64,000 nucleotides of DNA from Leminorella richardii (GCF_900478135.1 NZ_LS483470.1:3495001-3559000); one strand, 5' to 3'. Shown: positions 27,544 through 37,028, counted from the stretch's first letter. Program-made: numbers and translations. The notes: generated from the letters alone by a model not told the origin.

Positions 27544-28662
27544 TTATTCTCCCCGTGAGCCAGCATCATCTTTCTTTTGCTGACGTCCAAGTTCACGAAC
27601 CGCCATTACGCTTACGCCAGCAACAAGCCCGACAACGCCGCCGAGCAGGCCGATAACCGTAGGAGAAACGCTGCCGCCCTCTTGGTTATTCACATCTGGC
27701 TTGGCATAGCGCGGCGTTGGATTCTCAACGCTGGCTAACTGGTGAATGCCTTTATGGAAACCGACGCCCTCTTCGTTACAGCCGTAGCACGGGTGACCGA
27801 TAGATACAGGCCACACGCCGCCCACGTCGCAGAACTGCAGCGTTGAACAGTTACCGTAGGTCTCTGGCCCTTTACAGCCCAGATGGTATAAGCACCAGCC
27901 TTCACGATGGCCTTCATCGCCAAACTCTTTAGCAAAGCGGCCGGCGTCAAAGTGAGGACGGCGTTCGCAGTGTTCGTGGATCAGGCGGCCATAGGCAAAG
28001 GTTGGACGATTTTTCGAATCCAGCTTAGGCGCTTTACCGAAAGTAATGATGTGGGCAACAGTCGCCAAGAAGTTGTGCGGGTTCGGCGGGCAGCCAGGAA
28101 TATTGATGATGGTTTTGCCCGGAAGGACTTCCTGCAGGCCAACGGCACCGGTAGGGTTGCTGCCGGCAGCGGCTACGCCGCCCCATGCAGCACAGGAGCC
28201 GATAGCAATAATCGCCGCCGCGCCTTCAGCCGCCTTGCGGATGTGATCGATAATTGGCTCGCCGGCAACCATACAGTAAATTCCGTTATCTTTTAACGGA
28301 ATAGAGCCATCAACGACCAGAACGTACTGGCCTTTGTACTTCTCAATGGCATTGTGTTTATTTTCTTCCACCTGATGGCCAAACGCCGCAGACAGCACCT
28401 CATGGTATTCAAGAGAAATGGTCTCAAGCACCAGATTTTCAACGGTAGGGTGCGTTGCACGCAGCAGAGACTCTGTACATCCCGTACACTCCTGCGCACC
28501 AATCCAGATAACCGGAGGGCGCTGCGGGTTACTAACCGATTCCGCAATTTCAGCGGCTGCGTTTGCGCTCAGACCCATGGTGGCGGCCAGTGCAGTACAC
28601 AGCTTCATAAAATCACGGCGATTAATACCGTGGGAAGGAAGAAGAGCGTTATCTTCTATCAT
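27544..28662 (-). CDS. hybO: Hydrogenase-2 small subunit HybO
   Basis: Small iron-sulfur subunit. The start at 28662 (MIEDNALLPSHGINRRDFMK) gives 372 residues, the same as E. coli; the open frame extends 13 codons further. Visible are the Tat motif NRRDFMK, the proximal cluster ligands beginning ECTGCTES, later Cys-rich cluster regions (HLGCKGPETYGNC, GHPCYGCNEEG) and a C-terminal membrane helix (IGLLGGVVGLVAGVSVMAV). First gene of the operon. Confidence 0.97.
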   Translation of the reverse strand: MIEDNALLPSHGINRRDFMKLCTALAATMGLSANAAAEIAESVSNPQRPPVIWIGAQECTGCTESLLRATHPTVENLVLETISLEYHEVLSAAFGHQVEENKHNAIEKYKGQYVLVVDGSIPLKDNGIYCMVAGEPIIDHIRKAAEGAAAIIAIGSCAAWGGVAAAGSNPTGAVGLQEVLPGKTIINIPGCPPNPHNFLATVAHIITFGKAPKLDSKNRPTFAYGRLIHEHCERRPHFDAGRFAKEFGDEGHREGWCLYHLGCKGPETYGNCSTLQFCDVGGVWPVSIGHPCYGCNEEGVGFHKGIHQLASVENPTPRYAKPDVNNQEGGSVSPTVIGLLGGVVGLVAGVSVMAVRELGRQQKKDDAGSRGE

Positions 28663-28727
28663 TATAGTTATTCCTTTACGGTGACTAACGACATTGTTCA
28701 TTCATGAATGACGAATATGGTGGGCAG

Positions 28728-28768
28728 ATGTTAAGTCTGCGTTACCTTCAGCACTTGATCTTTATCAA
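28728..28768 (-). promoter_or_regulatory. FNR-type promoter of the hyb operon
   Basis: TTGAT-CTTT-ATCAA (28755-28768) is a perfect FNR consensus. A minus-strand TAACAT -10-like hexamer lies at 28728-28733, 31 bp from the box centre, close to class II spacing, and would start transcription near 28720, about 58 bp before hybO. Anaerobic induction of hyb is established in E. coli; FNR action here is inferred. Confidence 0.65.
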
Positions 28769-29048
28769 GCACACTCAAGTAACAGCGCAGTTTTTCATTG
28801 ATATGTGACTAAAAACGATTCAGCTAGCCAAGGCTCAAAACAAATAATTAACAACATATCAATAAAAAATAACAATCGACCACAATATATAACCAATAAA
28901 ATATTATACGTAGGCGAATGTTCTAGGTTCTTGATATTGATCAGGAAGGTTCCGTGAGGTAAAAAATAATAAGTAACAAAATATAAATGGGTTATTAACT
29001 ATCTGAAATATCTTTATTCTCTTAATGAATAATGTAAATAAAAACGAT
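28769..29048. other. A+T-rich region upstream of hyb
   Basis: Together with 28663-28768 this forms a 386-bp gap between hybO and the LacI-family gene. Besides the main FNR box it contains a second FNR-like site at 28931-28944 (TTGAT-ATTG-ATCAG, one mismatch). The rest is A+T-rich with no credible gene. Confidence 0.5.
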
Positions 29049-30098
29049 TCAAATTATTTTTGATGAATCCCTGATAATGAGAGAAACGGGAAGCGTTGTA
29101 ATACTTCCTTTTGTTATAAAATCGGTTTTTGATTGGTAAGAAAATCCTATCTGAGACAATAAGTTATTGGCCGCACACTCCCCCATTTCTCGGCGAGGAA
29201 TAGAGACCGTAGAGAGAGAAATATTTAAACTTTCAAGTAAATCTATATCGGAAAAGCCAACGACGGAAATATCTTCTGGTACACGTAGATTATGGTGATA
29301 GCAATAGTTTAAAACGCCCAATGCTGTTTCATCATTCACCACAAATAAAGATACCGGCAATTTATAATTTCGCAGTATTTCCGACATCATGGCATAGCCG
29401 TCTTCCGCACGAAGTCTTTTAACAAAAAAGACGCTGTTATCAGAATTAAAGCGCTTATCCGCCTTTTTCATCGTATCGCAATATCCCTGATAGCGATGCT
29501 CGATACCGGACTTAGCCGCTATGGGGCCAGCAATATGCAATACCGGACGGTTGGGAATGGCCAGCAAGTGCTCGGTCGCCATCCTTGCTCCCACCACGTT
29601 GTCAGCCACAACGGCAGGAAACAGGTCACCAATAGCGTGGCTTATCAATACCAGAGGAATATTAAACCGGGAAGTCAGCTCCGTCAGGTGAGAGGTTTCT
29701 TTTGAACAGGGCAAAATAATGATGCCATCCACCCCCAGCTGCGCCAGCTTCCTGACCTGCTCCTGCTCCTTTTCCAAGTCGTCCCGAGTTTGGGATACCC
29801 AGTAGGAGAAGTCGATCCGATTTGTTACCTCTTCCATACCGGTAAAGAAGTCGCGGAAAAAGGGGTTATTAAAGTAGTTAATCACCACCCCAAACGCCCG
29901 AGTATGGCTGCCCCGCAGTGAACGCGCCCCAGCGTTTGGCACATAGCCCAATTCAGCGGCGACGCGCTTTATCTCTTCCCGACGAGCTGGAGTTAATGAA
30001 CCCCGATTGTTCAACGCCATAGAAACTGCTGTGGCAGAAACGCCTACGATTTTGGCAATGTCCTTTACCGTAATACGACGGCCGTGTTTTTCATTCAT
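29049..30098 (-). CDS. LacI-family transcriptional regulator
   Basis: A 349-residue repressor. The N-terminal helix-turn-helix and hinge are clear (residues 9-29, TVKDIAKIVGVSATAVSMAL; hinge around NAGARSLRGSHT), followed by a periplasmic-binding-protein-type effector domain (about 65-345; GVVINYFNNPFFRDFF, GIIILPCS, DETALGVLNY, VVGFSDIDLLE). The effector is probably a small sugar or sugar-acid ligand, but it cannot be named. It follows the TetR gene in the same direction (45-bp gap) and is divergent from the SDR operon. Its likely operators are the TTTAACGTTAAA palindromes near 38.9 kb, an inference from their central CG dyad. Confidence 0.93.
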   Translation of the reverse strand: MNEKHGRRITVKDIAKIVGVSATAVSMALNNRGSLTPARREEIKRVAAELGYVPNAGARSLRGSHTRAFGVVINYFNNPFFRDFFTGMEEVTNRIDFSYWVSQTRDDLEKEQEQVRKLAQLGVDGIIILPCSKETSHLTELTSRFNIPLVLISHAIGDLFPAVVADNVVGARMATEHLLAIPNRPVLHIAGPIAAKSGIEHRYQGYCDTMKKADKRFNSDNSVFFVKRLRAEDGYAMMSEILRNYKLPVSLFVVNDETALGVLNYCYHHNLRVPEDISVVGFSDIDLLESLNISLSTVSIPRREMGECAANNLLSQIGFSYQSKTDFITKGSITTLPVSLIIRDSSKII

Positions 30099-30143
30099 AG
30101 CTGACCCAGGGTAGTAATAAAAATGTATGCCAAAAGTGGCAAC

Positions 30144-30770
30144 TTACTTTTGCAACAGCCAGCTCATAATGGTTTCCTTAATCACTTTACGTCGGATGTC
30201 CAACGCCTGTGGAGAAACCATGCTGATATTATAAACCTGCCCTAGTGTATGCTGGTTAATAAGATAATAGGCACCAAGAGCGGCAATATTAATATTTACC
30301 TGCAACGGATCGATATCAGGCTTAAACACTTTTTGCTTTTTTCCTTCCTCAAGCAAAGAGGCCATTAACTGCAAATGTGCATGGTTAATGTGGGGTAGAT
30401 GAGTCGACTTTTTATAGTGCTCCCCTTTGCTCTGATTTTCGCTATTCACAATCTTCAAAAACCAGGGGTTCTCTACGTAGTAATCCCATGTAAAGTCAAC
30501 AATTCTTTCAATTGCCTGCTTAGGCTCTAATCCGCTGAGATCCAACTCTCTTTCCCTTTGGCGGATATCATTCCAAGTGTATTCGAGTACCTCAATAAAG
30601 AGATTTTCTTTATTGCCGAAATGGTGGTAAACGGTCTGTTTGCTGCAGTCTGCCGCTTTTACAATATTGTCTACTCGAGCGCCTTCATAACCATATTCGG
30701 CAAACTCATTTATTGCGCATAAAAGAAGCCTGTCTTTAAGACTCTGCGCCCTGCTTGTATCAATATACAT
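30144..30770 (-). CDS. TetR-family transcriptional regulator
   Basis: A 208-residue regulator with an N-terminal TetR helix-turn-helix (about residues 12-58; GARVDNIVKAADCSKQTVYH, HFGNKENLF) and an all-helical ligand-binding domain. It is divergently placed from the SDR operon across a 213-bp gap that contains two inverted repeats. It probably represses the operon and responds to a pathway acid or acyl-CoA, which is inference from position. Confidence 0.92.
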   Translation of the reverse strand: MYIDTSRAQSLKDRLLLCAINEFAEYGYEGARVDNIVKAADCSKQTVYHHFGNKENLFIEVLEYTWNDIRQRERELDLSGLEPKQAIERIVDFTWDYYVENPWFLKIVNSENQSKGEHYKKSTHLPHINHAHLQLMASLLEEGKKQKVFKPDIDPLQVNINIAALGAYYLINQHTLGQVYNISMVSPQALDIRRKVIKETIMSWLLQK

Positions 30771-30863
30771 TCCGTTTCCCCAGACCGTATCAACTCACCG
30801 CTCTATCATATTCTATTTTACAGAACAGTTTTATAAAAACGCATAATATAAATATTTTCAATC

Positions 30864-30890
30864 AGTTGAATAATCTCATGTGATTCAACT
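30864..30890. promoter_or_regulatory. Inverted repeat, candidate TetR-family operator 1
   Basis: AGTTGAAT and ATTCAACT form a perfect 8-bp inverted repeat with an 11-bp spacer, in the divergent region between the TetR gene and the SDR operon. Confidence 0.5.
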
Positions 30891-30894
30891 CACA

Positions 30895-30916
30895 ATCAAC
30901 CAACTAGATGGTTGAT
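30895..30916. promoter_or_regulatory. Inverted repeat, candidate TetR-family operator 2
   Basis: ATCAACCA-ACTAGA-TGGTTGAT is a perfect 8-bp inverted repeat with a 6-bp spacer, four bases from the first dyad and about 68 bp before the SDR start. It shares the GTTGA core with operator 1. Confidence 0.5.
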
Positions 30917-30983
30917 CTCTTTGTGAACCAAGCGCATTTTAATAACCATTCGAAAAGGACTACCTAAAAAATGAGGCTATAAA

Positions 30984-31769
30984 ATGAAATCAAGTAAACC
31001 TGTCGCTGTCGTCACTGGCGCCGCACGAGGTATAGGCAAGGGCTGTGCGCTGGAACTAGCCAGAGCGGGTTTTAATCTGTTAATCAACGATCGCCCCGAT
31101 GATGAAAGCGTGATGAAACTGGCGCAAGTTAGCCAAGAATGTCAGGCAGAGGGAGCCGAAGTGGAGTGCTTTCCCGCAGACGTTGCAGACCTTTCACAGC
31201 ACGAGGCCATGCTGAACGCGGCACAAAACCGCTGGAACCGTTTGGACTGCCTGCTAAACAACGCGGGAATCTCCGTTAAGCGTCGCGGTGACCTGTTGGA
31301 CCTCCAGCCGGACAGCTTTGACGAAAACATTATGGTCAACACCCGTGCGCCGTTCTTCTTAAGTCAGGCATTCAGCAAGCGCCTGCTAGCGCAACCTGCC
31401 GATGAGCATCAGCATCGTTCGATCATCTTCGTTAGCTCCATTAACGCCGTAATGCTGGCGATGAACCGCGGCGAGTACACAATGGCTAAAACCGCTGTCT
31501 CCGCTGCGGCTCGACTGTTCGCCGCCCGCCTGTGCGAAGCGCAGATCGGCGTCTATGAAGTCCGCCCTGGCCTTATCAAAACCGATATGACGATCCCGGC
31601 TACTGCCTACTATGACGATCTGATCGCTAACGGCCTAGTACCGCAGGGGCGCTGGGGCTATCCGGAAGATATTGCCTCCACCGTGAGAGCCATGGCGGAA
31701 GGAAAGCTGATTTACACCTGTGGTCTACCGGTTGCCATCGACGGCGGGCTGAGCATGCAGCGTTTTTGA
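30984..31769 (+). CDS. SDR-family NAD(P)-dependent oxidoreductase
   Basis: A 261-residue short-chain dehydrogenase/reductase. The nucleotide-binding motif is TGAARGIGKG (residues 11-20), NNAG follows near residue 92, the catalytic serine region is IIFVSSINAV and the catalytic Tyr-x3-Lys is YTMAK. The C-terminus resembles the 3-ketoacyl reductase or sugar/polyol dehydrogenase type. GAGG lies eight bases before the ATG. First gene of a six-gene operon; the substrate is unknown. Confidence 0.92.
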   Translation: MKSSKPVAVVTGAARGIGKGCALELARAGFNLLINDRPDDESVMKLAQVSQECQAEGAEVECFPADVADLSQHEAMLNAAQNRWNRLDCLLNNAGISVKRRGDLLDLQPDSFDENIMVNTRAPFFLSQAFSKRLLAQPADEHQHRSIIFVSSINAVMLAMNRGEYTMAKTAVSAAARLFAARLCEAQIGVYEVRPGLIKTDMTIPATAYYDDLIANGLVPQGRWGYPEDIASTVRAMAEGKLIYTCGLPVAIDGGLSMQRF

Positions 31770-31777
31770 GGCTTGTG

Positions 31778-32620
31778 ATGAGAGACATTACCCAACGCCC
31801 TGATTTATACAGCATCAATACAGCCACACTGGGGTATAACGCCCCGCTGTCGGTCATTATCGATGCCTGTGCAGAACGCGGTATCGGCGCCATTGCCCCC
31901 TGGCGCAGAGAGCTGGAAAACGTCAGTCTGAACGCTATCGCTAGCCAGTTATCCGCTAACCAAATGAGTGTCTCCGGCCTGTGCCGCAGTACGTACTACA
32001 CCGCTCCGTCTGAGTTAGAACGTCGACGCGCCATTGACGATAACCGTCAGGCGCTGGACGTCGCCGCCGCGCTGAACGCAGCCTGCTATATGCAGGTCGT
32101 CGGCGGGCTTCCGCAGGGCAGCAAAGATCTGCACGAAGCCAGAGAACAGGTAAAAACAGGCATCCGAGCACTACTTCCACACTCCCGTGATGTCGGTGTC
32201 CCTATTGCGCTGGAACCGTTGCACCCGATGACTGCGGCAGATCGCTCCTGCCTGTGCTCGCTGCGTCAGGCTCTAGACTGGTGCGACGAGCTGGATCCGG
32301 ACGGTGAATTTGGCTTAGGCGTCGCCATTGACGTCTACCACCTGTGGTGGGATCCCGATCTGGCCAACCAAATCCAGCGGGCGGGTAAACGCATTCTGGC
32401 ATTCCACGTTTCTGACTGGCTGGTACCAACGACCGATCTGGTCAATGACCGCGGCATGCCCGGCGATGGCGTCATCGATATTCCCTCGATTCGGCAGTGG
32501 GTTGAAGGCGCTGGGTATTGCGGCGCCGTCGAACTGGAAATTTTTTCGTCCCGCTGGTGGCAGCAGGATATGAATACCACGCTGGATACCAGCGTTGACC
32601 GCATAGCGCGTTACTGTTGA
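31778..32620 (+). CDS. TIM-barrel sugar phosphate isomerase/epimerase-like protein
   Basis: A 280-residue protein of the AP-endonuclease-2/xylose-isomerase-like fold (IolE, QuiC and hydroxypyruvate-isomerase relatives). Metal-site residues are visible in LEPLHPM (Glu, His), IDVYHLWWDP (Asp, His), AFHVSDW (His) and the C-terminal VELEIFS (Glu). The family includes isomerases, epimerases and dehydroshikimate/inosose dehydratases, so the reaction is open. The start at 31778 has GAGG six bases upstream; an upstream TTG in frame at 31766 is less likely. Confidence 0.88.
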   Translation: MRDITQRPDLYSINTATLGYNAPLSVIIDACAERGIGAIAPWRRELENVSLNAIASQLSANQMSVSGLCRSTYYTAPSELERRRAIDDNRQALDVAAALNAACYMQVVGGLPQGSKDLHEAREQVKTGIRALLPHSRDVGVPIALEPLHPMTAADRSCLCSLRQALDWCDELDPDGEFGLGVAIDVYHLWWDPDLANQIQRAGKRILAFHVSDWLVPTTDLVNDRGMPGDGVIDIPSIRQWVEGAGYCGAVELEIFSSRWWQQDMNTTLDTSVDRIARYC

Positions 32621-32629
32621 GGAATCACT

Positions 32630-33406
32630 ATGAGTAACCAACCCATTCTTTTTGAAAGGGCGGCTGCCTCATGCCGTCTGACGCTGAATCGCGAAGATAA
32701 ATGCCATGCGATTAATGAAGAAATGATTGAAGTTTTGGATCAGTATCTACATGAAATAGAACGCGATCCTGATATTCGCATGGTGGAACTCACGGCTACC
32801 GGAGATAAATTCTTCTGTGCCGGGGGCGATATTATTTCTTGGTCTGCCTATTCCCCGCTTGATATGGGAAGGAAATGGATAAAGCGCGGTAATGAAGTGT
32901 TTAACCGCCTGCGCCAGCTGCCGCAGTTAACCATCGCTGTCATTAACGGACATACCATCGGCGGTGGGCTAGAACTGGCCCTAAGCTGCGATCTGCGCAT
33001 TGCGCGCTCCACGGCGAAGTTCTCCAGTCCGGAAGTCACCCTCGGCATGGTGCCCGGCTGGATGGGCATTGAACGACTACTAGCTCAGGTAGGCCCCGCG
33101 CTGGCAAAAGAGATGCTGATGCTGGGAAAACGCCTTAACGCCGAGCAGGCAAAGCAGGCCTCGTTGATTAACGATATCGTCGAAAAAGATCAAGTAGACA
33201 GCTGGCTGGAAAATAAACGGGTAGAAGTTGCCAAATGCGGCCCAGTTGCGCTGGCGCATATCAAGCACCTGATTCTGACACTGGAGAATAAGCATTCCGC
33301 CTACGAACACCAGCTCTTGGCTGCATTAATGTCCGCCACTCAGGACTGCCAGCAGGCTACCCAAGCCTTCGCAGAAAAGCGCACGCTGGAATTTCAGAAT
33401 AAATAA
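32630..33406 (+). CDS. Enoyl-CoA hydratase/isomerase family protein
   Basis: A 258-residue crotonase-superfamily enzyme. The oxyanion-hole segments FFCAGGDI and GHTIGGGLELALSCD are present. Glutamates occur at both hydratase positions (GGGLE and SPEVTLGMVPGW), so hydratase activity is plausible. It sits ten bases after the TIM-barrel gene and 14 bases before the CoA-transferase gene, implying that the pathway handles a CoA thioester. Confidence 0.92.
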   Translation: MSNQPILFERAAASCRLTLNREDKCHAINEEMIEVLDQYLHEIERDPDIRMVELTATGDKFFCAGGDIISWSAYSPLDMGRKWIKRGNEVFNRLRQLPQLTIAVINGHTIGGGLELALSCDLRIARSTAKFSSPEVTLGMVPGWMGIERLLAQVGPALAKEMLMLGKRLNAEQAKQASLINDIVEKDQVDSWLENKRVEVAKCGPVALAHIKHLILTLENKHSAYEHQLLAALMSATQDCQQATQAFAEKRTLEFQNK

Positions 33407-33420
33407 CAAGGATATTAACA

Positions 33421-34962
33421 ATGTCAAAGTCCGCTACACCGGAATATCTGGCGTCTTTAATTCAAGATGGTTCGACCATCGCCATCAGCGGTAACGGCGG
33501 CGGCATGGTTGAAGCCGATTACTTGCTACAGGCTATTGAGCAGCGTTTTCTGGAAACGGGCCACCCGCGCGATTTGACGTTGGTGCACTCACTAGGCATT
33601 GGCGATCGTGACAGCAAAGGCAGCAACCGCTTCGCCCACGCGGGAATGCTTAAACGAGTCATCGCAGCTCATTTTACCTGGTCGCCTAAAATGCAGACGC
33701 TGGTGAAAAATGAGGAAATCGAGGCTTACTGTTTTCCCGGCGGAGTTATTCAGGCGCTGCTGAGGGAAATCGGCGCAGGTCGCCCGGGGTTGTTTACTCA
33801 CGTCGGTTTGGGGTCATACGTTGATCCGCGCCACGGTGGAGGAAAGTCCAATGCCCGCACAACCGAAGACTTAGTCGAACTGATCGAGATCGACGGCGAG
33901 AGCAAGCTGCGCTACCGCCCGTTCAACGTAGACTATGCAATCGTACGCGGTACCTACGCAGATCTGCGAGGTAACGTCAGCCTTGAGGAAGAGGCAATCG
34001 ATATGGACGCCTATTCTATGGCGCTGGCTGCACATAACTGCGGCGGTAAAGTCTTTGTTCAGGTCAGAGACATTGTGGCCTCCGGCGATATTCAGCCCCG
34101 CCATGTCACGCTGCCGGGCATTCTGGTAGACCACATCGTCGAATACCGCGAACAGCCACAAACCTATTTAGGCGGCTACGATCTGACCATCAGCGGCCAG
34201 CACCGTCGCCAAACCTCCCGTGACGCAATCGAGCTGCCCGCCAATCCAGTGCGTCGCCTGATTGCGCGCCGAGCGGCACGAGAACTTGTCGCTGGTGCGT
34301 CGACCAACTTTGGTTTCGGCATCCCCGGCGGCATTCCCGGCATTGCGCTGCGTGAAGGCGTTTCTTATGACAGCCTGTGGCTGAGCGTAGAACAGGGCGT
34401 GCATAACGGTATGATGCTGGACGACGCGCTATTTGGCTGCGCCCGCAACGCCGATGCCATTGTCCCCTCTCTCGATCAGTTCGAATTCTACAGCGGCGGC
34501 GGCATTGACATTACCTTCCTTGGCATGGGGGAAATGGATCAGCAGGGCAACGTCAACGTCTCTCACCTTAACGGTAACCTCATTGGCCCCGGTGGCTTTC
34601 TAGAGATTGCACAAAACGCCCGAAAAGTGGTGTTCTGCGGCACGTTTGACGCCAAAGGCAGCAAAGTGAACGTTACTTCAGATGGCATAAACATCGTGCA
34701 AACCGGTCAAGTGCCAAAGCTGGTGGAGCAGGTAGAAAAAATCACCTTTAGCGGGGAATACGCACGCCAGTCCGGTCAGGAAGTCCTGTATATCACTGAG
34801 CGGGCGGTATTCCGTCTCACTCAGGAAGGTGTAGAGCTGACAGAAGTTGCGCCGGGTATTGATATTGAGCGCGATATTCTGCCCTATATGGGTTTTCGCC
34901 CGCTCGTTAAACACCCTCGCCAAATGGATCCCGCGCTGTTTTCGCCCATGGAGGCCAAATGA
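33421..34962 (+). CDS. Single-chain family I CoA-transferase (YdiF/propionate CoA-transferase type)
   Basis: A 513-residue fused alpha-beta CoA-transferase. The N-terminal half has AISGNGGGMVEADYLLQAIE and the CoA-binding GRPGLFTHVGLGSYVDP; the C-terminal half has the catalytic glutamate (about residue 324) in SVEQGVHNG, where related enzymes have VESGPIGG-type loops. The altered residues next to the glutamate suggest an unusual acyl group. It probably activates the substrate acid or releases the product, using acetyl-CoA as partner. Its stop overlaps the flavoprotein start. Confidence 0.9.
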   Translation: MSKSATPEYLASLIQDGSTIAISGNGGGMVEADYLLQAIEQRFLETGHPRDLTLVHSLGIGDRDSKGSNRFAHAGMLKRVIAAHFTWSPKMQTLVKNEEIEAYCFPGGVIQALLREIGAGRPGLFTHVGLGSYVDPRHGGGKSNARTTEDLVELIEIDGESKLRYRPFNVDYAIVRGTYADLRGNVSLEEEAIDMDAYSMALAAHNCGGKVFVQVRDIVASGDIQPRHVTLPGILVDHIVEYREQPQTYLGGYDLTISGQHRRQTSRDAIELPANPVRRLIARRAARELVAGASTNFGFGIPGGIPGIALREGVSYDSLWLSVEQGVHNGMMLDDALFGCARNADAIVPSLDQFEFYSGGGIDITFLGMGEMDQQGNVNVSHLNGNLIGPGGFLEIAQNARKVVFCGTFDAKGSKVNVTSDGINIVQTGQVPKLVEQVEKITFSGEYARQSGQEVLYITERAVFRLTQEGVELTEVAPGIDIERDILPYMGFRPLVKHPRQMDPALFSPMEAK

Positions 34963-37028
34963 GCCAGATCGACGACGCGATCCTCGATGCGCTGACGCAC
35001 GTTACGTTTCCCAAGGGATTCGTACAGGCAGAGCCCGCTTCGACGGTATTCATTGATAATGTAGAGTATCCAGTCTGGCGCAGCGATGCGCTGGTGGTGG
35101 GCAGCGGCGCCGCTGGTCTGCGTGCAGCAGTCGAGCTGAAACGCCGCAAGAAAGACGTATTGATTGCCACCGCAGGTTTATACATGGGTACCTCAGCCTG
35201 CTCCGGCTCCGATAAACAGACGCTGTTTACCGCCGCCACTGCGGGCAAGGGGGACAACTTTCTGAAGCTGGCGCAGGCGCTGGCCTCCGGTGGCGCGATG
35301 GATCTTGATACCGCCTACGTTGAAGCGGTTGGTTCATTACACACTCTGGGCGGACTGCAATTTCTCGGACTAGAACTACCGGAAGATCGCTTAGGCGCCA
35401 TTCTCCGCTATCAAACCGACCACGATGAAGCCGGGCGTGCCACGTCTTGTGGGCCGCGCACTTCACGACTGATGGTAAAAGTGTTGCTGGAAGAAGTTCA
35501 GCGTCTGGCCATTCCGCTGTTAAGCGGCGCAACGGTCATTAAACTGCTGCGCCAGCGTGACAGCAACGGCGTGGAGCGCTGTGCAGGGGCAATTGTCGCT
35601 ACTGGTTCTCGAGTGCACAATCCGTGGGGGCTGGCGCTGATCGTCGCGCCAAACGTCGTGTTAGCCACCGGCGGCCCGGGCGAACTGTACCGCGACAGCG
35701 TTTATCCGAAGAAGTGCTTTGGCTCACTGGGGCTGGCTCTGGAAGAAGGGCTAACGCTAGCAAACCTTACCGAAAGCCAGTTTGGCATCGGCACACCCCG
35801 CAGCGCCTTCCCTTGGAATCTGTCCGGCACTTACGTGCAGGTGATCCCCTACATTTATTCTGTTGATGAACACGGGCAGGAACATAACTTCCTAGCCGAC
35901 TACTACCGCACCACGCAGGAGCTGGCGTCCAATATTTTCCGCAAAGGCTATCAGTGGCCGTTCCACGCCACAAGAGTGATGGATTTCGGCTCTAGCCTGC
36001 TGGATATGGCCGTTGCGCATGAGCAGCAGCTCGGACGTAGGGTCTACATGGATTTTAAGCGTAACCCGCTCCCCGTTCCCGGAGATCGACCGTTTTCTCT
36101 AGATCGTTTGGATAGCGACGTGCGCGCCTATCTGGAAAATAACGACGCTCTAGGCGAGCTGCCGATTGAACGCCTACAGCGTATGAATCCGCTGTCCATC
36201 TCCCTCTATAAAATGCACGGTAACGACCTGACAAAAGAGCCGCTGGAATTCGCCATGAATAACCAGCATATGAACGGCGGCATTGAGGTTGATATCTGGG
36301 GGCAAACCTCTTTGCTAGGCTGCTTTGCCGTTGGTGAAGTGGCAGGTACACACGGCGTTACTCGCCCCGGCGGCGCAGCGCTTAACGCCGGGCAGGTGTT
36401 TGCCGTACGTCTGGCGCGCTATATCGCCGAAGCAGGCCATTCGGAGGTCTGTTCAGACATACCTGAACTGGCTTTCGCTGCCTTATCTACCCTAGGCGCA
36501 GTGATAAAGCGCGCGCTCGCTAACCCTCAGGGAATATCGCTTCAGGCCGCCAAAAAGCAAATTCAGGCACGCATGTCTGACCATGCGGGGTTTATCTGCC
36601 ATGCCGAAGCAATAAATCAGGCCAGTAGCGATGCACAGACTCTGGTTGAACAGATTTATCAGGATGGGCTGACCATCCAGCATGCAGCAGAGATAACCGA
36701 GCTCTTTATGTGGCGCCACATGGCGTTAACCTCAGCCGCAGTGCTAGCTATGCTGAAACACTATGTTGCCGAAGGCGGCGGAAGCCGTGGCGCGAGAATT
36801 ATTATCGACCAGAGTGGCGAATGTCTGCCGTTGACTCGACTCGGCCCGACAGATCAATGGCGATTCAGACCCGAAAAGGAGGACGACAAAAATCACAAGC
36901 TAACCCTTCAATGTGTACAGTTGAAATTTACCGTTAACCGGAATGCACTACGCGATATTCCGGATATTAGCGGAAATTATTTTGAGAAAAGTTGGCCCGA
37001 CTTTCTTTGCGGAGATATTTACCGCTAA
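34959..37028 (+). CDS. FrdA/SdhA-like FAD-dependent oxidoreductase
   Basis: A 689-residue soluble flavoprotein with an N-terminal dinucleotide motif (ALVVGSGAAGLRAAVELKRR, about residues 45-64) and the C-terminal FAD-binding signature HGVTRPGGAALNAGQ (about 463-477), corresponding to HGANRLGSNSL of FrdA. The FrdA covalent-flavin histidine motif (RSHT) is replaced by MGTSACSGSD, so FAD is probably non-covalent. No signal peptide, heme motif or iron-sulfur motif was seen. It could reduce a double bond (enoate or enoyl-CoA) or oxidise its saturated counterpart. The last 40 residues look poorly conserved. Confidence 0.85.
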   Translation: MSQIDDAILDALTHVTFPKGFVQAEPASTVFIDNVEYPVWRSDALVVGSGAAGLRAAVELKRRKKDVLIATAGLYMGTSACSGSDKQTLFTAATAGKGDNFLKLAQALASGGAMDLDTAYVEAVGSLHTLGGLQFLGLELPEDRLGAILRYQTDHDEAGRATSCGPRTSRLMVKVLLEEVQRLAIPLLSGATVIKLLRQRDSNGVERCAGAIVATGSRVHNPWGLALIVAPNVVLATGGPGELYRDSVYPKKCFGSLGLALEEGLTLANLTESQFGIGTPRSAFPWNLSGTYVQVIPYIYSVDEHGQEHNFLADYYRTTQELASNIFRKGYQWPFHATRVMDFGSSLLDMAVAHEQQLGRRVYMDFKRNPLPVPGDRPFSLDRLDSDVRAYLENNDALGELPIERLQRMNPLSISLYKMHGNDLTKEPLEFAMNNQHMNGGIEVDIWGQTSLLGCFAVGEVAGTHGVTRPGGAALNAGQVFAVRLARYIAEAGHSEVCSDIPELAFAALSTLGAVIKRALANPQGISLQAAKKQIQARMSDHAGFICHAEAINQASSDAQTLVEQIYQDGLTIQHAAEITELFMWRHMALTSAAVLAMLKHYVAEGGGSRGARIIIDQSGECLPLTRLGPTDQWRFRPEKEDDKNHKLTLQCVQLKFTVNRNALRDIPDISGNYFEKSWPDFLCGDIYR

